From positions 1 to 38,662 of the IMG/VR virus record IMGVR_UViG_3300046692_000088: 38,662 nt of DNA; one strand, 5' to 3'. The DNA is from a virus. The notes beneath the pieces are model-generated. The model ran no database searches and had not been told where the DNA came from. It worked only from the letters and a program-made list of their open reading frames with translations. The translations under genes and the position numbers were made by a program. Each line of letters begins with the position of its first letter. Position 1 is the first letter of the stretch. Positions 30,731-38,373 of the stretch are shown here, in pieces.

Positions 30731-31654
30731 TCAGACGATGTAGCCGTTCTTCTTGAGCAACCGGATTTGCTGAGCCCGGTCGTTCTCGGCTAGCTTCATG
30801 ATTTCCTCGGGCATTAGCCGAGGACTCTTCTTGACACGACTGCGGGCTAGGCCGCGCTTGGTGGTGCCTTCGGTAGTGGTCTCGATCGTGTGCCCATAGG
30901 CGGTAGCGGTGCCCATTCCCCGTCGGGCGTTCACCACCTGGCCCATGTCGGCGCCGTTGGCGATTGCCTCCGCCCCTGCCTCGCCGAACGTGGCGATCTT
31001 CTGTGCTGTGGTCATGTCGTCGAAAATTGCTTCCGGCGACGCAGGGCGGGGAGTGTGGAATTTGGTGACTGGCTCCATCGTGCAGTCACAGCGGGGATGA
31101 CGCTGGAACGCTTCACTGATGCCGTACTCGACACCCGCCAGGAGAATGCACCGCGAGCACGCGGGAGCCTCCACAACGCGAATGTAGGACGTGACAGCGG
31201 GTCGGGAGATCATGCCGACTAGGTCAGCCTGTCGCCCTATGTCTGCGATCTGCGTGCGCACGAGTAGGTCTAGGAAGGCTCGGCCCGTTGCGAGCGATTG
31301 AGCCAGGGATAGACCACGTGATAGCGCGTTCATTGTGTTCCACGCCGGGTACATCAGCAGGTTCGGTAGCGGTCGACCGTCACCGGCGATCCCGGCCAGT
31401 GCCTCGGGGGCGATGCTCCCCTCGCTGTCGATGTCTCCCAGGAGTTGAGCTAGGAAGGGATCCGCCTTGCGTGCTGCCTCGTACTGACCATTGGCGATTA
31501 GCTCGGCCACGGCCGGAACCATCTGGGCCCACGAGCCGACAATGTTGTTTTCGTCGACCCGTGACCAGAATCGGGACACCAATCGAGCCACCCGACTAGC
31601 CAGCACCCCACGCGTGATTTGGTGGGCAACAGCGAGTTGGGTAGCAGTCATCAC
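30731..31654 (-). CDS. MuF-like head morphogenesis protein
   Basis: 307 aa. The C-terminal half has the MuF-type Cys/His pattern: ACSRCILLAGVEYG followed by HPRCDC (residues about 165-190). Such proteins are minor capsid components, packaged with or bound to the portal. The GTG at 31654 overlaps the portal stop; an ATG at 31651 is equally possible. Confidence 0.82.
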   Translation of the reverse strand: MMTATQLAVAHQITRGVLASRVARLVSRFWSRVDENNIVGSWAQMVPAVAELIANGQYEAARKADPFLAQLLGDIDSEGSIAPEALAGIAGDGRPLPNLLMYPAWNTMNALSRGLSLAQSLATGRAFLDLLVRTQIADIGRQADLVGMISRPAVTSYIRVVEAPACSRCILLAGVEYGISEAFQRHPRCDCTMEPVTKFHTPRPASPEAIFDDMTTAQKIATFGEAGAEAIANGADMGQVVNARRGMGTATAYGHTIETTTEGTTKRGLARSRVKKSPRLMPEEIMKLAENDRAQQIRLLKKNGYIV

Positions 31655-33105
31655 GGGCTCGCTGTAGCAGGTGCCGCAGGCGCAGGCGCGTGAGTCATAA
31701 GCGCAGTAGCCGCCGCTATGGGATCTAGCTGCGCCTCTCGCTCCTTCATCTTGAGCATGTCGACGATCTCAGTCGGGGTTAGCCCGTACTTGAGCGCGAT
31801 CCACTCGAAGGGAAATCCGATCTGCTTGAGCTTGAGCAGCGCATCGGATAGCTGCGAATGACTGCGCGACTCGGCGTCGGCCCAGAGAACACGACCACCA
31901 GCGATAGCGTCTGCCTTCGCAGTGTTGCCCTGAGCAAGCGCAACCAGTCGGAACATCTCGCGTAGTGCCTGGCCAAACCAAATCTGCTTTTCCTCGACCC
32001 GCTTTACCAGGCCGGTTTCGGCGGCGAGTAGTGCATCACCGCTAATGTTCGTCATCTTGCCGGAAAGGTAGTGCTGTGGCGTGCGGGTCTGCGCCGCAAT
32101 GTGGCCCACGGCAACCTCAATAATGTTGCTGTACGCCTCAAGGTTCGCGGCAGTCCACTCGGTTACCTTGACGTCATCACCGGTGAAGAACATCACTCGG
32201 TCAACGGCAAAGCGCTCAAGGTCGACCGGGCGCGAACCAACAATCTGGCCGGTCTCGTCCAGGATCGGAACTTCCGGAACCTCGGCACCGAGCACGATTC
32301 GCTGCGGGAATGACGCGTAGTCAGATGCAGTGAAGAGCTGGGCCCACAGCAGGTTTACCGCATCCTGCATCGCGACCACACCGGAGACATCCGAGATGGG
32401 ATCCTCAGCGAGCATGGGTCGATTGGGGAGTTCCACCATCGGGACAATGCCCATGGGGTTTACCTGCGGGTTGGGCTCGCCGCCCGTGTCTCGCAGGTCC
32501 CATACCTTGATGACCTCATCAACCTCGCGCATCTGGGGCGTCTTGCCATCCAGCGGGCTGATAGTCGCCTGAGTGAACTTCCAGACCTCACCGGGGAGAT
32601 ACAGGGTCGCGTGAGTCTCGTTCCCGTCCTCCCACAGCTTCAGTGCCGCGCGCCTGCGCCTACGCGAACCAGGCTCATAGGCGATGATGCATTGCGAGGC
32701 ATCCTCAAAGGTGACCTCTGGCGTCTCCTCATCCTCCGGGTTACCCCAGACAAGAGCGAAGGAGCGGCCCGCATTCACAGCGCCAAGGAAGCCGAGCTGC
32801 GAGTCAGCGTCTAGGCCATTCATCTGCCAGACACGCCATGACTCGTCATCGGCTTCAGTGGCCCCGACGGGCTGGATGCCGTTCACGGTCAGTCGCTCAA
32901 CCGGCGAGTCTGAGGTGACCTGAACCCAGTTGTCAGAGAAGTTCTTGTATCGGTCACCGTGGAACTTGCGGAACTGATCAGACGCGAACGTGAGCTTCTG
33001 AGATCCACGGTAGTAGTCGGTATTCCGGGTAATGGTCGGGCGCCGGTTCAGTAGCTCGTTTTCCAGCGCACCGACCAGCGACAGAGCCTGCTCAAGGGTG
33101 GCCAC
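31651..33105 (-). CDS. Portal protein (SPP1 gp6-like)
   Basis: 484 aa. N-terminal YYRGSQKLTFASDQF, the central clip segment and the later helical part match the SPP1-type portal family. It sits directly after TerL, and its product forms the 12-mer channel through which DNA is packaged. GTG start at 33105 behind GGAGG. Confidence 0.9.
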   Translation of the reverse strand: MATLEQALSLVGALENELLNRRPTITRNTDYYRGSQKLTFASDQFRKFHGDRYKNFSDNWVQVTSDSPVERLTVNGIQPVGATEADDESWRVWQMNGLDADSQLGFLGAVNAGRSFALVWGNPEDEETPEVTFEDASQCIIAYEPGSRRRRRAALKLWEDGNETHATLYLPGEVWKFTQATISPLDGKTPQMREVDEVIKVWDLRDTGGEPNPQVNPMGIVPMVELPNRPMLAEDPISDVSGVVAMQDAVNLLWAQLFTASDYASFPQRIVLGAEVPEVPILDETGQIVGSRPVDLERFAVDRVMFFTGDDVKVTEWTAANLEAYSNIIEVAVGHIAAQTRTPQHYLSGKMTNISGDALLAAETGLVKRVEEKQIWFGQALREMFRLVALAQGNTAKADAIAGGRVLWADAESRSHSQLSDALLKLKQIGFPFEWIALKYGLTPTEIVDMLKMKEREAQLDPIAAATALMTHAPAPAAPATASP

Positions 33106-33128
33106 ATATCCTCCAATGTGGCCACGCC

Positions 33129-34751
33129 TTAGGCAGCCATATACAACGGTTTCTTTTTCAGGAGACCAGCGGCGACGGCATCCGAACGCGCTTCGTGCGC
33201 GAGGACACTGACAACTGCTAGGTCGATCTTTCGCCGGTGTTCCGGCTTGGTTAGGACGTAGCGATCAGACGGCCGAGCCGCCATACGCGCGTTGAACATG
33301 TGGCGCGCTGTGATCTCGCACCCGTCATGCGTGAAGTTGGAATCTTTCTTGATGACATCGGTCTTGATTCGCTCAGCGGCGGCATGCATCTGGACCGGTC
33401 GGCGCGTGTGCCATTTGATAATGCGACGCTCGCCATAGCGTTCCGCCCACTGGTCTACTTCGGTCTCCCAGTAAGGGGGGTCGCAGTACATGAGCTTTAC
33501 GTCGTACTTGGCGAACAGCTCGCTAACCGCTGCGTCGACTTCCAGGCGGGGGACCTGTCCACCCCACTCCGCCGGATCCCAATACGTCTTGCGATTCGAC
33601 GGGCCATAAGACGGGGTGAACTGGAAACCTTCCAGGGTCTCAGCGCGAATGCCCGTCCAGTCATCGGAGTCCGAACCATCGAACCCGAGGACAATCGGCA
33701 CCTTCATGAGCTTGTAGGTGGATGGCTTAGGTAGCTCGCGGTCGCTCACGCGCGAGAGCCAGTGGGAAGCCTCAATCCAGGATCCGTGTCCGGCCACCAC
33801 GCGGTTGCCGAAGAATCGCTCTGCCTGCCCGGGGTCGGTCTCTAGTAGCTCCGCCGCCTCCGCCTCAATGGCGTCTAGGTCGATGTGTTCACACCCGGCG
33901 TACACAGCGCGGTGGATCTTCCGGCGTTCCGCCTTATTGCGGTAGCTCAGGGTCGGGGGCGCCTGCGGGAAGAACTTGTAAACGTCCTCCGCCTTGCCCT
34001 CAAACGTGCGCTGAGCCGTCGAGACTTCATCCGGTGCCCATGCGTTCGTCGTTTCCAGCGAGCGGCCTGACATACCGGCGAGACCACGGCGCATAGTCTC
34101 GGCAACCTTGATCATTTTGTTCGTTACCGAATACGTGCCGGTCTCATCCTGAATGGCGAACGTGATGGGGTTACCGAGGCGCGACTGAGCCGAGGACGTT
34201 ACGACGTCAATGCGTCCCTCATCCCCCACGCGCACGAAGCCTTCACGGACGTTCATGACAGCGCCAAGGGACCCATGCCGGATCATCGCTGTAAGCGGCC
34301 GGTAGACGTTGGCAACCTGGTCTTCCGACGTAGCGAGTAGCTGAATCAGCGGGGTGGGTTGAGGCAGTGCCATGGGCTCGCCCGGGTTGTAGTCGTAACG
34401 CCAACCACAGGGGCAACCATGCTCCGCACACCGGTAGAACTCGCCACCCTCGGCGAAGCCATCAAAGACCGTAGGTCCGGCAGCTTCAGCGAGGACGATG
34501 GACGCAGCGAACGGGCCCTTACCGCTCTTCTGCGGCATGACCACCTGACCACGTCGGTAGATGTACGCGGCGCTTCGCTGACCGAATTCGGCGGTAGGCC
34601 GGACGGTGTAGAAGTTGGCCGCTACTTCCATCTGCCAATCGAGCAGCTCGAACGGCTCACCCTGGCGGAATCCATCGGGGATAACGGCGTGTTGCTGAAT
34701 CCATTCCAGCGTCACGAGCATGACCCGCTCAGGGTCCACCAGGCTAACCAC
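33129..34751 (-). CDS. Terminase large subunit
   Basis: 540 aa. Walker A-like PQKSGKGPFAASI near residue 75, Walker B IQDETG near 199 and a nuclease-domain aspartate segment FDGSDSDDW near 352 give the ATPase plus RNase H-like nuclease of HK97-type terminases. It packages DNA into the prohead. The GTG at 34751 overlaps the small subunit by 8 nt. Confidence 0.93.
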   Translation of the reverse strand: MVSLVDPERVMLVTLEWIQQHAVIPDGFRQGEPFELLDWQMEVAANFYTVRPTAEFGQRSAAYIYRRGQVVMPQKSGKGPFAASIVLAEAAGPTVFDGFAEGGEFYRCAEHGCPCGWRYDYNPGEPMALPQPTPLIQLLATSEDQVANVYRPLTAMIRHGSLGAVMNVREGFVRVGDEGRIDVVTSSAQSRLGNPITFAIQDETGTYSVTNKMIKVAETMRRGLAGMSGRSLETTNAWAPDEVSTAQRTFEGKAEDVYKFFPQAPPTLSYRNKAERRKIHRAVYAGCEHIDLDAIEAEAAELLETDPGQAERFFGNRVVAGHGSWIEASHWLSRVSDRELPKPSTYKLMKVPIVLGFDGSDSDDWTGIRAETLEGFQFTPSYGPSNRKTYWDPAEWGGQVPRLEVDAAVSELFAKYDVKLMYCDPPYWETEVDQWAERYGERRIIKWHTRRPVQMHAAAERIKTDVIKKDSNFTHDGCEITARHMFNARMAARPSDRYVLTKPEHRRKIDLAVVSVLAHEARSDAVAAGLLKKKPLYMAA

Positions 34752-35202
34752 GGGCCACCTTCAACCGGTCAGCGATAGAGGCAACACCAGCGATCTGCGG
34801 GGAGTCGTCTGCGGCGTCAAGGCCACCGGTACCAACGACCCACTTGTTACGCAGCATGCCGTTAGCGGTGAGGCCCAGCGACTCGCCGTGCATCTTCACC
34901 TGAGACCAGATCAGCGAGGACGACTTAGGAAGCTCCGCGCGGGCGAGTAGGCGCACGTAGGCAGCCACTTCGAACTCAAGCCCCATGGCCTCCCACTGGT
35001 TAGCCTGCGGAGTCTCCCAGAGGCGTTCCCAGAGGTCATACTCACGGTCGCTGGGATCCACCAGGGGGAAGGCGGGGAGTGCCCCATCGCGTCCCTCAGC
35101 GGGCAGGGTGACCCATTCGGAGCGATCGGCCTTTGCCTTATGGCTTCGATCCTTGCTTGTCGGCACCGGACCGGAGTTGGGGCGTGCACCACCTCTTGCC
35201 AC
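34744..35202 (-). CDS. Terminase small subunit
   Basis: 152 aa. N-terminal basic region (RSHKAKADRSEW) with a helical DNA-binding body (DLWERLWETP, YVRLLARAELPKSS), as in HK97-type small terminases of actinophages. It recognises the packaging site and loads TerL. GTG start at 35202 after a strong SD AAGGAGGTGA. The repeat-bearing gap upstream is a candidate for its binding site. Confidence 0.82.
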   Translation of the reverse strand: MARGGARPNSGPVPTSKDRSHKAKADRSEWVTLPAEGRDGALPAFPLVDPSDREYDLWERLWETPQANQWEAMGLEFEVAAYVRLLARAELPKSSSLIWSQVKMHGESLGLTANGMLRNKWVVGTGGLDAADDSPQIAGVASIADRLKVARG

Positions 35203-35425
35203 GTTGAGTCACCTCCTTCGTCACGTTGAGTTAGTTGATCAAGATTTTTGAACCGGGCGCAGATTCGAGCGCCCTCCCCCGCGTTCAATGTCCCCTGGTT
35301 GAATTTAACCCATCCCCACCCAATTCGGACATCGTGGACACTAGGTCAATTCGGACATTGAAGACATGAACCAAATCGGACATTGAGGTCAACAAAGACA
35401 TCGATCGAAACGGACATCAGCGACA
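35203..35425. other. Non-coding region with direct repeats: candidate cos/pac site
   Basis: 223 bp with no gene. Four copies of A-A-W-T-C-G-G-A-C-A-T (35322, 35348, 35373; variant at 35408) are spaced 25-35 bp apart, and an inverted CAATGTCC lies at 35286-35293. An HNH gene on one side and TerS on the other match the usual position of a terminase recognition region. It is AT-richer than its surroundings. Confidence 0.5.
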
Positions 35426-35794
35426 TCAAGCACGATCGTTCCATCCACCAGGTTGCTCACGCGCAGTGATACGAGAGTGATGTGCCTTGGTCATCGACTG
35501 TAGGTTTGACCAGTCATGACCACGTGGACCTAGTGGCCCTAGCCCATCAACATGGTTCACCTCAGTGGCCAATGGTCTAAGCATGGGTGACAGCGCCATA
35601 CACTCAGCGCACTCACAGTAGGGGTGCTCACGTAGGTATGCCTTACGCGTGTGCTGCCAGGCTGCACCATAGGGGTGACGCTTGCGCCTGCTGCCTCTTA
35701 GAGCCTGGGCCTTAGCAGTGCACTCATCACAGCGTCCCCCGCGCGTAAGCTCAGGACATCCAGCGGTGGTGCATACGCTCATGGCTCTCGCCAC
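35426..35794 (-). CDS. HNH endonuclease (packaging-associated type)
   Basis: 122 aa. Zinc pairs CTTAGC and CDEC at the N-terminus, CECAEC, then VNHVDGL (HNH histidine) and HHSRITARE. HNH nucleases beside terminase genes work with the TerL nuclease in cos phages such as HK97. The GTG at 35794 uses the SD GGGGG inside the palindrome; an ATG at 35782 is the alternative. Confidence 0.85.
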   Translation of the reverse strand: MARAMSVCTTAGCPELTRGGRCDECTAKAQALRGSRRKRHPYGAAWQHTRKAYLREHPYCECAECMALSPMLRPLATEVNHVDGLGPLGPRGHDWSNLQSMTKAHHSRITAREQPGGWNDRA

Positions 35795-35799
35795 AGGCT

Positions 35800-35821
35800 C
35801 ACCCCCGAAAAATCGTATGTG
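35800..35821. promoter_or_regulatory. 22-bp palindrome that contains the SD of the HNH gene
   Basis: On the minus strand CACATACGA and TCGGGGGTG flank an A/T centre. Its edge overlaps the encoded CCA of tRNA-Leu. The start codon follows 5 nt after the palindrome, as at 11734-11755. Confidence 0.55.
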
Positions 35822-35902
35822 GTCCGCTGTGAGGGATTCGAACCCCCACGCCAAAGGCACTGCGTTCTAAGCGCAGCGTGTCTACCGTTCCACCAACAGC
35901 GG
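35820..35902 (-). tRNA. tRNA-Leu (anticodon UAG), with encoded CCA
   Basis: 83 nt including CCA. Acceptor CCGCTGT pairs perfectly with ACAGCGG, the anticodon stem CTGCG/CGCAG holds loop CTTAGAA (anticodon TAG), a long variable arm is present as in class II tRNAs, the T-arm contains GGTTCGAATCC, and the discriminator base is A. It reads CTA (and possibly CTG) leucine codons. It lies next to a degenerate tRNA-like gene and the HNH gene. Confidence 0.93.
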
Positions 35903-36014
35903 TTGAGGGCTACTAGCTTCCCGTCCGTCTGGTGACTAGCCAGGGGGTTAGGGCCGGTGTTCACCCAGGGTGCTTGGCGGGGTGGCCGGTCAAGGCTTCC
36001 GTCATTGCACCTAG

Positions 36015-36085
36015 TTGGCATGGCAGGAATCGAACCTGCGCACATTGGGTCGCGAACCCTCGCTCTACCGCTGAGCTACATGCCA
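36015..36085 (-). tRNA. tRNA-like gene, probably degenerate (apparent anticodon CGC)
   Basis: 71 nt. Acceptor TGGCATG/CATGCCA, D-arm GCTC/GAGC and T-arm GCAGG/CCTGC are perfect. The anticodon arm is weak: GGG/CCC plus two mismatched pairs around loop TTCGCGA. The apparent anticodon CGC would mean Ala, but the G3:U70 identity pair is missing. There is no encoded CCA. It may be decaying or have an unusual arm. Confidence 0.6.
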
Positions 36086-36105
36086 AGTTTTCAGCGCCCG
36101 AAGGC

Positions 36106-36486
36106 TTAGTTGTCGGTCGTCGCGTAGTACCAGGTGTCATCACAGTGGATGAGTTCGCCGGTGCTGTACTCGCCCGTGCAGGCTCGATACCAGACGCCGA
36201 CACCTTCAGCGGCTACGGACGAGTAGTGCTTGTTCCGCGTAGTGCCGGTACCGTCCGGGTTCCACAGGTTCTCGTAGACTCCTGCGGAAGGGATCTGCAC
36301 CTGAGCTAGGGCGCTGTGACCGTCGCTCTTGGTGTCCTTCACATAGATGATGTCACCGTAGGCAACGAACCAGGCGGAGGCAGCACCATCGACAGACGAC
36401 GTCGCACCATCACCGGCGAATGCCGGGCCAGTAGCTAGCGCGAGGGCCAGACCAGTAGCGCCGAGGATCTTTGCAACACGTCTCAA
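36106..36486 (-). CDS. Small secreted protein with Sec signal peptide
   Basis: 126 aa. A Sec signal peptide is clear: basic start (MRRVAK), hydrophobic core (LGATGLALALA), then a likely cleavage AFA|GDG near residue 24. The mature part is Gly/Ser/Tyr-rich with two cysteines (ACTGE, HCDD) that can form one disulfide and many Trp/Tyr residues. TTG start at 36486 with the SD GGGAG. Its place between integrase and tRNAs, behind its own 93-bp and 18-mer elements, suggests a moron expressed in the lysogen. Function unknown. Confidence 0.7.
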   Translation of the reverse strand: MRRVAKILGATGLALALATGPAFAGDGATSSVDGAASAWFVAYGDIIYVKDTKSDGHSALAQVQIPSAGVYENLWNPDGTGTTRNKHYSSVAAEGVGVWYRACTGEYSTGELIHCDDTWYYATTDN

Positions 36487-36636
36487 GAGGCTCCCTAGTT
36501 CACGAAGTGAGGCCCTGCGTGCTCAACCTGGGGAGAGAGGGCCAGGGAGCGACGCAGGGAGTCTTAGGGGGCGAGTGCCTCGGTCCACCGGTCTGAGTGA
36601 CTGCATGTGCGGTACGCCCGCCCCCATACCATATAT

Positions 36637-36654
36637 CTGTCGAGTCGGTTACCG
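36637..36654 (-). repeat. 18-mer boundary repeat, copy 8
   Basis: Exact CGGTAACCGACTCGACAG on the minus strand, next to the 93-bp repeat, 150 nt before the secreted-protein start. The stretch 36487-36636 between them holds no gene that I can support. Confidence 0.85.
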
Positions 36655-36662
36655 CTGGGGCG

Positions 36663-36755
36663 TGTAGAAGTGTAGAAACGAAGTGTGTTTCTGGAATCCC
36701 TTAGAGACTCCTTAGGGATTGTTGATTTTGGGTCTGAAACTACACAACTACATAA
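36663..36755. repeat. 93-bp non-coding repeat, copy B
   Basis: 92 of 93 positions are identical to 14594-14686, with the difference at 36745. It has the same TGTAG/CTACA inverted pairs and hairpins. The region upstream (36756-36840) also carries TGTAG elements and GGTCAGAGG, shared in a looser form with copy A, so similarity reaches beyond the 93 bp. Confidence 0.85.
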
Positions 36756-36848
36756 AGAGAGTGTTTGGCCTGGTCAGAGGGGTTGTAGCTGATTGGGTGT
36801 CAGTGGTTGGTGTGTAGGAGCGGCGCTCACCCCTATGCGCTGACATGC

Positions 36849-36895
36849 CAAAGGTCACGAGCCGATACGTTTCCGTGACCGACCCGTGACCTTTG
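36849..36895. other. Imperfect dyad adjacent to integrase: attP candidate
   Basis: Perfect 11-bp arms CAAAGGTCACG (36849-36859) and CGTGACCTTTG (36885-36895) enclose a partly symmetric centre of 25 bp. GTGACC also recurs at 36875 and 36899. A 47-bp imperfect inverted repeat directly beside the integrase gene is the usual form of a serine-integrase attP. The lack of a U-run argues against a plain terminator. Confidence 0.45.
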
Positions 36896-36903
36896 AATGT
36901 GAC

Positions 36904-38319
36904 CTACGCCATCTCGCCCAGGTAGTCAGCGAGTTCGTGATCGTCGCCGCCCGAGGCCCAGCGGATGTCTAGCCGTTCCGCACGCTGTCGGGGGTGCAGG
37001 GTGACCACCAGGCCCACATCGGCGAGCAAGCGGCTACGTTCGCCCGGGGATGCCTCCCAGGCTTCGCCCAGCGTCCTCCCAGTGGGCTCAAGCACTTCCC
37101 GTACGTCCGGGTCGTGAGAGTCCCTCAGAGCCTCGTACGCAGCTTCCAGCTCGGTGGCACGGTTCATGAGTGCGGACATCACCAGCGGCCCGGCGGAAGC
37201 CATGTTCTCTACGAGACGTTCGGCTTTCTCCTGTGCCTCAATCATCTCGCTGCTTAGGTCGTTGCCACCCTCGTACCGGACCATGTACTCAGCCATGCCA
37301 CCCCAGCGCGTGAGGAACGAGTCTCGTACCGCGTTGTCCAGGGTCTCCGCGTAGATGGTCACGTGACCGGCATGGCACTTGTACAGGCGCACACCCTTAC
37401 CACTCGCCCCGCCGCTCAGTGGGCACCCTCGGTGGCAGAACGCCATTCCATGGGCCATGGGGGACGCTCCGCGCGGTGCCCGCTCTAGACCTGCGCCCAG
37501 TGCATCCAAACGAGCGTGAATGGCTTTGTGCTCGGCGGCGCTGATGATGGGCTCGGCGAACTGGACGGGGGTAATGCCGTCCTCGGCGAGAACCAGGGAG
37601 CCCTTATAGGCACGCTGACCACGCAGGGTGGGCGACCGGAGCAACAGGCGCCACCGCTGATGCCCGAGACCCACCATGTGAGCCGTGCTAGTGGCTGACC
37701 CGCCGTCAAGCAGCTTCCGAATGGCAGCGCGTACGTTCTCAGCCTGTTCGTCGTCGATCTCCAGATAGGCAGCGCCATCCCGCCGGACAACCTTGTAGCC
37801 GTACGGGGCCGTCCCAGCGGACCAACGGCCCTGAGTGCGTCGGGTGGCGTGTCCATCGGTAATGCGGGCCTTGATGAGATCACGCTCCCACTCGTACAGC
37901 GCTGCGAGAACGGTGGCGACCATGCGCCCGTTAGCTGTGGCCGTGTTCAGTTGGTTGTCTGACGTGGCAAGCGTGATCTTGTGCGCCTCGGCCCAGGCAA
38001 CAAGACGGAGGAACTCAGACGCGCTGCGGGCGTAGCGATCTTGCTTCCATGCAACGACGAGGTCCGGCCGGTCGCGCATCAGCTCGGCCATATGCTTGCG
38101 TCGCTCCAACGGCTTCGCGCCGCTCACGCCTGCGTCTATGTACTCGACCATGTCGTCTGGGTTGTGGCCGTTCTGCTCGGCCCATCGGCGGCATGCGGTG
38201 CGCTGAGTCTCGATACTGGACGAGTCGTCTGAGTCCACGCTGAGCCGGTAGTAGGCGCCGATCGTGGGGCGTCCCTGGCCGTTGGCTACAGCGACCGCGC
38301 TGCGAAGAATCTGTGTCAT
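36904..38319 (-). CDS. Large serine integrase
   Basis: 471 aa. N-terminal resolvase domain with catalytic Ser27 in YYRLS, DRYARSASE (conserved arginines near 94-100) and a long C-terminal part: recombinase domain, a zinc-ribbon pattern (GMAFCHRGCPLSG and YKCHAG) and a coiled coil (about 355-405). It performs attP x attB integration without accessory factors; the gp3-like protein here would direct excision. ATG at 38319 with a weak SD (GGGG). It is transcribed toward the late genes. Confidence 0.95.
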   Translation of the reverse strand: MTQILRSAVAVANGQGRPTIGAYYRLSVDSDDSSSIETQRTACRRWAEQNGHNPDDMVEYIDAGVSGAKPLERRKHMAELMRDRPDLVVAWKQDRYARSASEFLRLVAWAEAHKITLATSDNQLNTATANGRMVATVLAALYEWERDLIKARITDGHATRRTQGRWSAGTAPYGYKVVRRDGAAYLEIDDEQAENVRAAIRKLLDGGSATSTAHMVGLGHQRWRLLLRSPTLRGQRAYKGSLVLAEDGITPVQFAEPIISAAEHKAIHARLDALGAGLERAPRGASPMAHGMAFCHRGCPLSGGASGKGVRLYKCHAGHVTIYAETLDNAVRDSFLTRWGGMAEYMVRYEGGNDLSSEMIEAQEKAERLVENMASAGPLVMSALMNRATELEAAYEALRDSHDPDVREVLEPTGRTLGEAWEASPGERSRLLADVGLVVTLHPRQRAERLDIRWASGGDDHELADYLGEMA

Positions 38320-38335
38320 GTCCCCAAGGCTACAG

Positions 38336-38351
38336 GCGTTTGAGCAAACGC
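38336..38351. promoter_or_regulatory. 16-bp palindrome upstream of integrase
   Basis: GCGTTTG and CAAACGC are separated by 2 bp, 17 bp upstream of the integrase start. It differs in sequence from the 22-bp operator. It could be a separate operator on the integrase promoter. Confidence 0.45.
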
Positions 38352-38373
38352 ACGCACCCTTCAGTACATAACC

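Noticed and set aside
35903-36014. An additional tRNA or small gene between the two tRNAs
   Set aside because: No cloverleaf and no frame with an SD; nothing supportable in this stretch.
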